Below are positions 47,073-57,700 of a stretch of 64,000 bases of DNA, piece by piece. The position numbers and the translations under genes are program-made. Under the pieces are notes generated by a model. It was not told the DNA's origin, searched no databases, and was given only the letters and a program-made list of their open reading frames with translations. Positions within the stretch are counted from its first letter, which is position 1. Each line of letters opens with the position of its first letter. The DNA lies in NCBI GenBank assembly GCA_964030475.1, contig CAXIPT010000002.1:20700022-20764021 (forward strand), written 5' to 3'. Source of the DNA: Tethya wilhelma. Taxonomy: Eukaryota > Porifera > Demospongiae > Tethyida > Tethyidae.

Positions 47073-48877
47073 GAACAGCTATATAACATTTTAATAAGCA
47101 AAACACTTATTGTGCCATTTAAATGGTATACATTGCATGCTTGCAGCATGAAATTCACGTTCAGTATTAACAGCATGGTACATAATACAGAGCACACTAA
47201 TGCTGATTCATGAGTGCCTATCTAATTANACACATCCAAATTCCCCACGTTCACAACCACTGGGTGGTGTCCCACCTCCATCAAGATGTGGTGTATACTT
47301 ATGATAGCCTCAACCCCTCTACGATCACAGATGAGCTGCAAAACCAACTGCAACTATTGTACGAAACGAAATCAACAAAAATGGCTGTGAACCTTGTCCA
47401 CGGACAGAAACAAACAAACATGGTTGACTGTGGGCTGTATGCAATAGCCAATGCCACTGCTCTGGCATATGGGGAGACTCCTGAACAAAACATCTACAAT
47501 GAAGGTCAATTGAGAGAACACCTGAGTAGCTGTCTTCAAACCCAAGTACTGCAGCCATTCCCAACAAGAAGCCGAGCAAGAAGACGAAGAAAGAATATTT
47601 CCATCACTCTGTAACAATGCACACACACCCTATTATCTCCTGTATTTTTAAACAATCATTGTTACCTTTCCCTATAAAATTAACATAATTAGTTGGTCTG
47701 GAATTGTGATTGTACACTAAAGTCCCCCTCCCAATGTAGAAATGAGCAATAATGCATTTACACTAAATCCCAGTACTTTATATTAAAATATAGGAGGAAA
47801 ATAGCGTACCCCTACGCTAAATCACTCCCATATATATAGGAGGAAAATAGCGTACCCCTACGCTAAATCCCTCCTATATGTATAGGAGGAAAATAGCGTA
47901 CCCCTACGCTAAATCACTCCCATATATATAGGAGGAAAATAGCGTACCCCTACGCTAAATCACTCCCATATATATAGGAGGAAAATAGCGTACCCCTACG
48001 CTAAATCACTCCCATATATATGGGTGGGATATTTAGTGTGGGGTACGCCAAGATTTTGCCCTGCCCGCCCATATATATAGGAGGGATTTAGCGTACCCCC
48101 CACACTATATCCCACCTATATATATGGGTGGGAGAGATCAAATAGTGTAATTTTATACAAACCCAACACCTGGACATTACATCATTAACAATGACCCTTG
48201 GACAATACATTACATTATTGAAAATGACATCATAGTTAACGTGACAAACTTACAAATGCTTCGTTGTCGACACTCAAGCAGCTGATGAAGACGATGGCCG
48301 TGTCAGCAATGTACTTGTAGAAGAAGAGGAAGAGGAAGGTGATCCCATTGAGAGCGGAGTGGTGGGCCAGGGAGCGGAAGTTACGGGCACTGAGAGGGGA
48401 AGGAACGATCACAGCACTTGGAGAAATGTAATGGATACATGCACAATATTAATTTGTCAGATGAAGTCACCAGTGGAGCTGACCATAGGGAATGGTTACA
48501 TTAATATGGGAAATTTTTGCGTGAAAATAAATTTTTCATAGTTTTTTTACCGTGGCAATGTATTATTTGTAACTAATCATTCAATTAAGTTTTGTGTTCA
48601 AAATTTTTTTGTTGCCACAAACTACAAACACTTTTAACTGGTGAAAAATTTCCAGAATTACAGTGATATATAAATGTACGTATCTACTTGTGACTGAATT
48701 AATTGGAGGGGCATACCCCAGGACAAAAGCAGCGATGGTGATGCTGGCCAGTAGAGGAGTGAGGTAGCCAAAGAGAGCAATGTAGTGAGCACTGATGGTC
48801 TGGGAGACACAGAGGGGGATCGGGACACTGAACCCCAGGAGATTCAGGAAGATACTGAGACCCTGCGAGTGTATAAC

Positions 48878-48916
<39 letters not shown>

Positions 48917-50613
48917 CCACTGAATGAAGTGCAAAGAAGCATGGCTACAAACACACTTACATCAGTTGCTCTGTCTGTCTGAACCACAACATATGGCCGG
49001 TACACCAAACCAATCACCTGTGAAAGAGAGAGAGAGAGATAAACCATTTCATGTGATAAACCATGAGCTAGCTACCTGTGCGTAGAAGATAAACCCTTTG
49101 AGTTCATTGGGCAGTTTCACATCGAGGAGAAGTACTAGAGCATAGATGATGACAAACCCCACACCTTAGCAGAGAGCACACATCACTTAATGATATGCAG
49201 TCACCATGGCAACCATGGTAACTTACAAAACACTGTGAATATGATAATGCCGATGTAGCAACTGGTGGAGGTGCATGACTGGAGGTCAAGGGTCACACCA
49301 TGACCATCCGTACATTGGCCGCACAGAGGTCCTAATGTAATAAACAGTAAGACGATAATTTTAATGCTGTCATGACAACAAGCCACACCTACCTCGTCTC
49401 CCACTTCTACACTGAGCATCTTGATCATCAAACTTGAACCGGCAGCCAGGCAGCCTCCCCTGGCGGTCACAGGTCACATAGCCAGGCAGCACCCTGGCTG
49501 TTACCAGCTGGTTCTCCTGGACTCCGCCCCAGATCCCCTCCTGTGCACCAAGATAAGATGATTACCGTATGGCAGGTAAATTTGGTGAATTGGCGAATTA
49601 TTCTGCAAATCACCAAATCAAAAATCACCAAACGCATGCACACACATACAAACGATACAGCGTGCAGAATTAAATCGCCAAATTAAAATCACCAATCATG
49701 TTAAAATTTGCCAAATTTTAAGCCCATCAAATTTACCTGCTACACGGTATCTTCTAAGTTTCATACAGCTTAATTACAAATAATTTTGAATATAATATAT
49801 GGATTACCACATAAAATGAATGTTACTGGTAAAAATTAATATTTTTAATGAAAAATCAATAGAAATTCTTTGACTCACTCTGAGGTAAATATATCTGTTG
49901 TTTTCGTCACATCTCAGGATGTTAGTGTTGCTGGTGTCGCACACACACTGGCCAGTCTGTTGGTTGAGGAGGTAGCCTGGATGGCAGCCATTGACCACCA
50001 GGTCCAGAGTGCTGATGGAACCCTGACAGTGAAGATGGCGACAGAGTTCATGTTACAATACTCCCTCAAAGTGATCAATGACATCATAATGACATCATAC
50101 CAGTGTCCTCAGGAGAGTGAAGTTCAGTGTGAAAGAAGATGAGAAATCTTCATCAATCTCATTGGGCGAAGAGGTTGCCCCTGTCATTAACTGCTCGTTA
50201 CCATCAGAAGATGTGTCATTGTATCCAGGGAGATTGAACACAGCCGGGACGTGATAGGGGTAGCTGTCATTGTTGGCAGAGAGAGCATCAAGGTTCTGTG
50301 AGGGAGGAGAGGGGAGAGCCATGGCTACACCATCTCAAGAGGGACTACCACTTACTGTCTGTTGGTTTGGTGCCTCCAGAGACCACACGGCCTCCCTGCT
50401 GTTGTCCACCTGGTCCGTTGCTAGGAGATCAATGAGCAGAGTCTCACCTGGTTGGACCGTGGAATACTGGGAGAAGAAAAGAAACACTCAATGGAGAAGA
50501 CAATAGAGAGAGCTTCACTCACTGGTGTCATGAGATGAATAATGGAGGGTGAGGTGGCAAGATGGCGGTTTGTGAGTTTAGACACATTCAGACCTTCTGG
50601 TAGGAGAGTGTTG

Positions 50614-50666
<53 letters not shown>

Positions 50667-51111
50667 GGGGCAGCTGTCTTAGCTGGTACAATAGGCACAA
50701 CTAGTGGAGTCAGTACAAGGCATGCAGTGTACACAAATCATAAATGTCCATTGTACAGGCACTACTTATGTTTGGAAATCGACTAGTGTCTATAAATAAT
50801 AGTACATATTTCTATATTCTCTGTTCCAATGCTTACGATCGAGTTCTAGTAGCTCAAGAGACATGGATTTGAATCCTAGCTAGATCTTTTTTGCCAGTAA
50901 TTTCTTTTCATAATACTGTGGTAGTGATTGCTTACACGTATTGGAAGGGGTAGTAGTCGGTGGTGTTTGTGAGCTCCTCTGGAGGGTGGAAGATGATGGA
51001 GCCAGCACTAGTGAACTCACTGCCCAGCCAGCCACACTGCTGCATGTCAGAGGCAAAGATGGCGGCCCCACTCAGCCTGGCTTGGTTACGCACAAAGGAG
51101 ACATTCACATT
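46790..51111 (-). CDS. Beta-helix / polytopic protein, C-terminal half (probably of paralogue D)
   Basis: Exons (- order): 51111-50936, 50616-50523, 50466-50356, 50295-50101, 50022-49879, 49540-49393, 49331-49227, 49164-49076, 49017-48961, 48862-48717, 48389-48254 and a last exon 47007-46790. It begins abruptly at NVNVSFVRN, the counterpart of exon 7 of paralogue C, with no signal peptide or N-terminal beta-helix, and N 51142 is 30 bp upstream. It contains the stalk (NGCHPGYLL, CDTSN, PLCGQCTDG), four helix-bearing exons, and a Ser/Arg-rich then acidic tail ending YDSDY. The exons carrying the aromatic loop motif and final helices are missing between 48254 and 47007, where N 47229, a protease-like fragment and a satellite lie. 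All visible phases agree apart from the join to the last exon. Confidence 0.75.
47011..47071. repeat. (GT)n microsatellite at exon acceptor
   Basis: About 30 GT units (CA in the minus-strand sense) directly upstream of the acceptor at 47008. Confidence 0.95.
47230..47614 (+). pseudogene. Fragment of Ulp1/C48-type cysteine peptidase, probably transposon-derived
   Basis: The frame opens at N 47229 and stops at 47614, about 127 codons, so the 5' part is missing. It shows the C48 order: His in HNHWVVSH, Asp in YTYDSLN, and Cys in NMVDCGLYAIANATA, then a basic Arg-rich end. The pattern matches the C-terminal protease modules common in transposon-encoded proteins of sponges and cnidarians. A satellite follows 170 bp downstream. 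It has no relation to the surrounding membrane-protein gene and probably inserted there. Confidence 0.6.
47789..48131. repeat. 46-bp satellite of nested hairpins, 5 units plus degenerate end
   Basis: Five tandem 46-bp units begin at 47789, 47835, 47881, 47927 and 47973. Each has a core stem TAGCGTA-CCCC-TACGCTA, enclosed by TATAGGAGG and CTCCCATATA/CCTCCTATAT, so the whole unit folds on itself. From 48019 to 48131 diverged copies in both orientations follow (GGGTGGGATA, CGCCCATATATA). Confidence 0.9.
48882..48914. repeat. (GA)n microsatellite
   Basis: GA tract (CT in the minus-strand sense) about 20 bp upstream of the acceptor of exon 48862-48717. Confidence 0.9.
49563..49749. mobile_element. 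187-bp MITE, TIR TACCGTRTRGCAGGTAAATT
   Basis: The left end TACCGTATGGCAGGTAAATT matches the reverse complement of the right end AATTTACCTGCTACACGGTA. A related fragment lies in an intron of paralogue C at 39545-39642. The element sits in an intron and is non-coding. Confidence 0.75.
50620..50662. repeat. (GT)n microsatellite at exon acceptor
   Basis: GT tract (CA in transcript sense) directly upstream of the acceptor of exon 50616-50523. Confidence 0.95.
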
Positions 51112-51210
51112 CTATTATTGTGTGTGAGTGAAAGGGATACGNACTAGTTGCAATCACTCGACCAATGATATAAAAATCAGTTTAGAGTTATAAGGTCAAC
51201 AGTTACTACA

Positions 51211-51763
51211 GCCCCCGTTTACACGCACCCTCTAATGTGCATTCAATGTGCATTGGCCCAATCCACATCCGGAGGTGGATTGAAACCGGTTTGAATCTAA
51301 ACCAGTTCACGTGTAAACAGTCCAAAGCGAATTGAGAAGCGAATTAGAGCTAGCTAGAGATATTTAGTGGCTAAAATACTATCATTTGTAAAAGATTGTA
51401 GAATCATGCTGAAACTGTAGTGCTGTAATTTTTTACCTGAATTGAGGCTCCAATCCAAGAACACGAAAAATGGTTTTCTGTCACAAGAAACACTCAAGGA
51501 AAAGCAGGAAAGCTATTTCTACACAAAATAACCCCGTTTTGACTCTTACTTTTGTCTGTTTAGTTTGCAAAAAGGAATAATTCTGTTCGCTAAAATTTAC
51601 ACTATAATTAATGCACACCAAGTCACGTCATCAATCCGGTTTTGATCCAGTTTTGCGTTTACAGGCCACAAAGATGAGGTGGTTTGTGGTATACGTGTAA
51701 ACGAGCCAATGCGCATTAATGCTCATCCATTTAAACCAAATTCCCTGTACGTGTAAACGGGGC
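51211..51763. mobile_element. 553-bp MITE, TIR GCCCCCGTTTACACG
   Basis: GCCCCCGTTTACACG at the left and CGTGTAAACGGGGC at the right are inverted. Internal inverted words (AAACCGGTTTGAATC / AATCCGGTTTTGATCC, and ACGTGTAAAC repeats) add further palindromic structure. There is no coding frame. The flanking stretches 51143-51210 and 51764-52318 show no gene. Confidence 0.75.
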
Positions 51764-52318
51764 TTACAATTGTAGTGGATACAAGCAGTTAGCTAGTTAT
51801 GCTAGAGACAGAATTCTTCTTGTGTGTATATATAAACACTGTTAATCTGACTGGATTAGTATAGAAGGAATAATTCTATGAAAGTCTTGACATTTTCCAA
51901 GTATGGAAAATATCTATAGAGCAGGTACAATTTAGTAAAATGAGTCACTTCCGTATGGCAAAAATGTACACAGCAATACGAAGAAACGAGCAGCTGTTAT
52001 TTACTTCCGTATGGCAAAAAAAAAACAACAACAAAAAACACTTTAAAATACTTCTATTTTCCGTTGATTGCACCCACTCTATAGAGTAGTAGACTACCCC
52101 AGTATGCTGGTGAGATAATTTACAGGAGCTAAGAACATACTGATTGTACTGTTAAGTTATAGCCTACACGAGTACAAATAAACTATGGCACACCTGGGAC
52201 CACGCAACAGTAGCGTATTACTCAACTATTGCAATAACACCCCGCCCCTGAATTCACGAACCGTTCAACATCTACGTAAATGTGACCGCTAATATTAATA
52301 TTCATGAAACTTACCAAA

Positions 52319-52810
52319 GTAGCTGTCCAAATAATGTGCGATTTCTTGCAAAAATCTTTAGAATTGAGCTAGAGCTGTGGCTATCCATCTCTTTGGTGGT
52401 ACGTACCTGTGTAGAGAGAAACAGCAGGACTCAGATAAAATTTGCAAACTCGCTGTAAAAAAGTTTTACAAACTTACCACGGGCCAATAATTAGCTGCTG
52501 AAAATTAGGTCCATTTTGAGCAAGAACCGAGAAGCTATCGTGGCTACCAGTCTCTCTAGTGGTAGCTGTGTAAAGAAAACAACAAGAGATAAAAAGAGAC
52601 AAATTTTGCGCGGCGGCAACCAGGCATGCAAAGTCCAAAACTTACCACAGGTAGCAGCCCGGTAGCCTGTGAGTAGATAGCGAAGACCTTGCCACTGACT
52701 TGCGTAGGACCGTAGTTTAGGAGTCTGGACTGCTGGAGAACTGACTCGCCAGTGACTCGACCTTCTTTTTTTCGAAACTCAAGTTTCTTCCAACTTTGAG
52801 CGGGAGACAC
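52319..52810 (-). other. Putative 5' exons of an unidentified minus-strand transcript
   Basis: Three segments have consensus splice borders in minus sense: about 52810-52646 (donor GTG|GTAAGTT), about 52565-52488 (ACACAG acceptor, GTG|GTAAGTT donor) and about 52408-52319 (ACACAG acceptor, TG|GTAAGTT donor). The second and third look like duplicates at protein level (TTRETGSHDSFS against TTKEMDSHSSSS) but their phases do not chain, and no ATG opens the first. Non-coding leader or decayed exons are both possible. Confidence 0.3.
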
Positions 52811-52835
52811 GTGACGTTTGAAATTTGGTGAATAT

Positions 52836-52847
52836 TGCGCATGCGCA
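52836..52847. promoter_or_regulatory. NRF1-type palindrome TGCGCATGCGCA
   Basis: An exact match to the NRF1 consensus core, accompanied by CACGTGACG at about 52809. It lies just upstream of the putative first minus-strand exon, so a core promoter here is plausible. Confidence 0.45.
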
Positions 52848-52978
52848 TAACCAGGATCTGAACAAAATTCTACAACGTTTAAACAAGCCCTGAGAATGCC
52901 AATTATGATAATTATGATTAATAATGATTAAAAAGCAGGTAAACCACAAATCTAAATGCTCGTGTGCTCAGATACAAA

Positions 52979-54409
52979 CTAAGTAAACAGCCATCCACGT
53001 TCAATGCTAGCAGTCACTTTGAAGTAGAGACAATCATCTTTGAGATAATGACAGTTTCTGAGAGGGATAAGGTTGAGAGCAGAGTGAGAGATGAACTCTT
53101 GATGACCAAGCCCAGTTCCACACTCTTTATTCCCTTGCACTCTTGCACCAGCTTCATGGCTACTAGCCTGAGCAGCTGAGACTGAATCAAATCTAACCAC
53201 ATGGTGGTTTTTTATTTTCCAACAGCTGGTTCAGTAGAGAAATGGTGACAGTTCCAACAAAAGGCCAAGAAAGATCTTCATCATTTTGTCCTTTCATGAG
53301 ATAGACATAAACAGAGAGATGTGTGTTTTGTCCATCTCCTTTTCCATTGGCACACACACGTATGCACATTCTGTAGCCCTCTTTATGAGTAAGGAACGGT
53401 TTGCCCGTAAACCATTCCATTGTCTTCTTCTCACGGTCACTGAAATTGGCCAGCTTGAAACAAAACGGACATACTCTGCCAACGTCTACAACCGGCTCTA
53501 CATTCTGTTTTAGTATTCTAATGGTTTCCATGGCGATGGGGAAATGTTCCTGTACATTACTCTCATGAGTGGGAATGTCTTTACGAAAGAGAAACGCTTT
53601 ACACCCAATCCCAGAGTACTTACAGGCAACCTTCTGGTACTCACACACATGTTGGTGTTGCTCCAGTTGGCAGCGGAGTGGTTTGGTACAACATCCTTGA
53701 GGTTGGTTTGGGCAAGCTACTTCGACTTGAGGGCATTTATCACGATGCTCATCACTTGCTATACGATGATAGACGCCCTTCTCCTTGCAGTGAGGACATT
53801 GGTACTGTCTCTTTGGGCAATGATTCTTCACATGATCTTTGAGTTTGCAATGTACAATGGTTTCATGGCAATCTTGATTCGGACAAGCCACTACGACAAG
53901 GGGACATGTTTTAAGATGGCTACCAGTTCTCTCCTGGTATTCTCCTGTCACTTTACAATGTGGACACTCGTATCGTCTCCTAGGACACTTCTTCAAATGT
54001 TTGCTCAAACTCTTACGCAGCAGGTTATGGCCATTCTTACATTGATTGGGGCACTGGATTAGACCAAAGTCACATGTACTGTGGTGTTCCTCTGCTGATC
54101 TCAGCTCTCCAGTCCACTTACACCCTCTACCTTGCACTTCACCTTCAATTCTTTGATGTTTCTGTCAACTGTGAAAGAAACAGCTTATTACATTAGCTGT
54201 AAAAAGCCAGACTTACTTCTGGTGTCACTGAATCCATTAGCTGGCTGCCTACATTGTGGACATAATTTTGCTGGGGAAACACTGATGAGTGTTGAGACAC
54301 ACTTTACAGAAGACTCTTCCACAACAGACCAGCTGCTGAGGCTAGAAACACAGGTACAGATGAGACACACCAGTTCATCGGGTGGAGTGTCCACAAAATG
54401 ATAGTCATA
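52979..54409 (-). pseudogene. Decayed TRAF-type (RING, TRAF zinc fingers, MATH) gene
   Basis: Compared with the copies at 62996-64000 this minus-strand gene has all parts but several frame breaks. The RING start (YHFVDTPPDELVCLICTC) has no in-frame ATG and a TGA just before. A 4-nt deletion shifts the RING core (QLVCCGRVFCKVC is read out of frame), and the second C-P-Q-C returns to the first frame. Another 1-nt loss separates KELKVKC from GRGCKWTGELRS near 54145. After five TRAF-type Cys/His fingers and a MATH domain (GYRMCIRVC, HLSVYVYLMKGQ, SWPFVGTVTISLL), an A-run near 53210 shifts the end, which continues in another frame to YLKDDCLYFKV at about 53030. Neighbouring multi-exon genes have clean frames, so true decay is more likely than sequencing error. 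Confidence 0.75.
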
Positions 54410-54702
54410 GCCTCAACATGGCTGGCCCATTTTTACTCATAATGGGCAAAGGGTCGTCAATTCACGACCCTTTACCCACGCGCAAATTTAGTATATTACG
54501 CGCTTTGCACTGCTTTGAGCAAAAGGTAATTTTGTAGTTATTTGAAATTTCTGCAGTTTTGTAGGCAAGTATTATTAGCCACACCTACCAAAGCACCTAT
54601 ACCAACATTACCAGTGAGCATGCTCAGAAAGCTAGCAAGCATAAAACTACACACATAATTATAATTATTATGATTCTATCTTTTGTAGTGAGTACTGATT
54701 CT
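54410..54702. other. Gene-free stretch
   Basis: Between the TRAF pseudogene and the ROCO 3' end. It has a short inverted word pair (GGGTCGTCAATTCACGACCC) and AT-rich DNA, nothing coding. Confidence 0.6.
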
Positions 54703-57700
54703 TTAGACTAGTGAATGTTCTTCTTGGATGTCTCTTGCAACTCCTGTCTGTCCAATTTCCTCCAAAGCGCTAGCTAAAACTCTCCAGGTGGGTACACCTT
54801 TTTCTAAAGTACTGTCTGATCTGTGAATCCAAGCATCGATCATGTCTTCAGGCATATGTCTCATACGCCGGAGATTAGGGTAGTAGAGGCCCAGAGCTAG
54901 TCCAAGGTTGATCAAGTCAGAATCACCAACTGGCTTCAGATGTCTGCTGATAGTATATAGATGTCTGTCTCCTGTGTATATTATTAACAAATGCAAGCTA
55001 TACTATGTTTACTACTAGCCTCGTAAACCAGGCCCTCCCCACTATGCTTATCGCTTAGCAATAAGTGATAAGCATAGCGGGGAGGGCCTAGCTGGTTTAC
55101 GAGGCTAGTTTATTATTGTTTATTACTGTGATGAATGAATAAATGAATGCAGTTATTACCTAATGGTTCATCTCTGTATTGGACTACACTTCCACTTGCA
55201 CTTTCACTTTCAATAGAGGACCTGCAACTGGTGCTTCCTGCAATAGATTACATCATACAGCACAATGACAATGTCAGGTGCTATAGCTATAAACCATTTA
55301 TTATACCATCCACAAAACTGGCCAAGTTTGGAGACAAAGACTCCAACTGTGCATTCAGTAGTGGTGAGTTAACGAGAAGGTTGAATTTCATTGATGGACT
55401 GCTAGCAATGCCAGTCACCTCGAGAGAACACTCCAGCTCTAGTGACGGCCGATTTGTACGAATCTGGAGTACAATTCGTGGAGGATATGTTGCAATAGCT
55501 CGAGTCCAATAGTCAACATCGACCTTTTTTATCTGCAATAGGTAGTCCCACTTGTTAGAAACAATTATGGGACTATTAATAATATGTTAGTTTTTCAAAT
55601 GACGTTACCTGGCATGGAGCAAAGTCAGGGACAATCCTATATCCCTGTGCCTCGACAAGGTCTGTGGGAATGTTTAGTTCGACCATCTCTTCCAGTTTGT
55701 TTGAAGGAATTGTCACGCACACTGGACGGAAGTTTTCATTCCTAAAGTTTTCATCTAAGAATTGCTCTAAATCCTATCAATGAAACATACAGTCATAGTC
55801 CAGTTACTTAACTAAGTAAGCATGTCATTTGATTTACAGTCGTACCTACCTCAGTGAACACCTTTTGGTGAAGAGACACACAGAAAATGGCGTGGCACAA
55901 ACTCAATCCAGAAACTTGTGGTATATGAAGACTCATGCGATACCAATCCTTTCGACCTATATACAGGATTGTATAATAACTAGCCAAGTTTGGCATACAG
56001 GCAGCTCACCTTTCTTCTTCCTCTTAGCAAATGCTCCAAAGCAGAAGTGTTTGAGTGGTATCTCCCCACACCCACTGTGAGGAGTGAACCTAGGGTTGCC
56101 ATAGCGATGATACTCATGGAAGTGCCAGCATGGTTCTCCTTGATCACTGATTGGAGGTGTCAATTTTGTAGGACTGGAGATAAAGATCATTTCCTGACAG
56201 TCCTCTTGTATCTCGAGACAAGCGAAGTGATCAATCCTGAGAACAACCTCTTTGTGGAACACAAACGGAGGAGAAATGAGATAGACAGGACTGGCAAAGG
56301 TGTAGCCCTCAGGGGGGACAAAGGGCCCACCCAGACATCCCTGGAGGGATATCTCAACCTCATCAGTAGAGGGAACGGCTCCTTCAGGGACTGTCAGTGA
56401 GATCCCCTCCCCTTCTATAGTAGCCCCTCCCCTGTCAACAGTCAGCCGGGCACAATGCTTCGAGAATATCACTCCTGGGAACTCTGCTTTGATTTTCAGT
56501 GGATCTATGATGCCTGCAAAAATTTCATTATTAACATACAATTTTTTTTCATTTCATGATCACCTTTCAACGGACTGATGTATGACTCAGATGTCCATTG
56601 TGTACTAGTGTCAACAGTTTCTTGTGTATGTATACAAGATTTACCTGTCAGATAGCGAATATAGACTAGATAACGAAAAGTGAAAATGTATTGTGAATGA
56701 ATGTTTCCAGAACAACACCATGACAATCTTAGACTACCAAGAGATTCAAGGTGACAACCACTACTTACTTATCTTGAAGAAGTTTCTGCCTGCAAAGAGA
56801 GAATACTTGTCCAATTGCTTTTTAAAGTCAGCCAGTGTATACCCAGCCTGCTGGCATCTGCAATCATCAGAATATTTTGACATCACAACAAATTGTCATA
56901 GCATGACCGCACACTTTCACTGACCTCAGGAGTACATCCAAACATGGATTAGTGCTGAAGGATTCAGATCTGCAAGAATTAATGTTTTAAAAGTCAGCAA
57001 TAAAAACAAATAATGCACTTACTCAGGGATGTTGCTACATTGTTCGTTAAGTAGCATCTTGCTGAAGTGTTCAGCATGGTCATCATGACATTTGGCTATT
57101 TCAAACAGTAGATCATCTTCAATGTACTGTTTATCCTCAGCAAATATCTGAGACAGTACACCACCATCCAATCCCATGTAAGGATCAAATGGGATCAATT
57201 CCTCCATAGAGGCAAGGCTGCGTGTACTTCTTTCAACAATGTATTTACCTGAAACACAACAGAAATAAGATTAATTGTGTTTGATATAATTATCACCTAC
57301 TTTTCTGTGCAAATGCTTGTGCAATCATTTCTATACTGTATCTCTTCAGATTTCTAAGCTTTTCCCTGATCACTGGATATTCATGGTCAGCTTGGAGGTG
57401 TTCCTTGTCAATAAAGTACTCAACAGTTGGTACTTTTGAGCAATAGAGCTCCTTTGTTTTTAGGACTTTACAGATGATTTTTGACCTCTGATGCAGCCCC
57501 TTCATGAGTGTGTCCACTCCTTCCTTGATCCTCATCACAAGTAGAACTGCCTTTCCATGCTCCAACATCTCCACAATGGTCTCAATACCATCCACGTCCA
57601 GCCAGTGGATGCAATTCCTCCACATGGTGCACTCTGACCCTCCTGGGATCATTGAGGTTGATGGTTTAACAGCAAAATGGCTCTCCAATCGGAGGTGAAG

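Noticed and set aside
46790..47197. Long minus frame reading HTHTHT through the GT tract before the tail exon
   Set aside because: Repeat translation; only the part after the acceptor at 47008 was kept.
55014..55109. MicroRNA precursor
   Set aside because: Pairing is too perfect and words recur at 13.6 kb, which favours a foldback repeat; not called as ncRNA.
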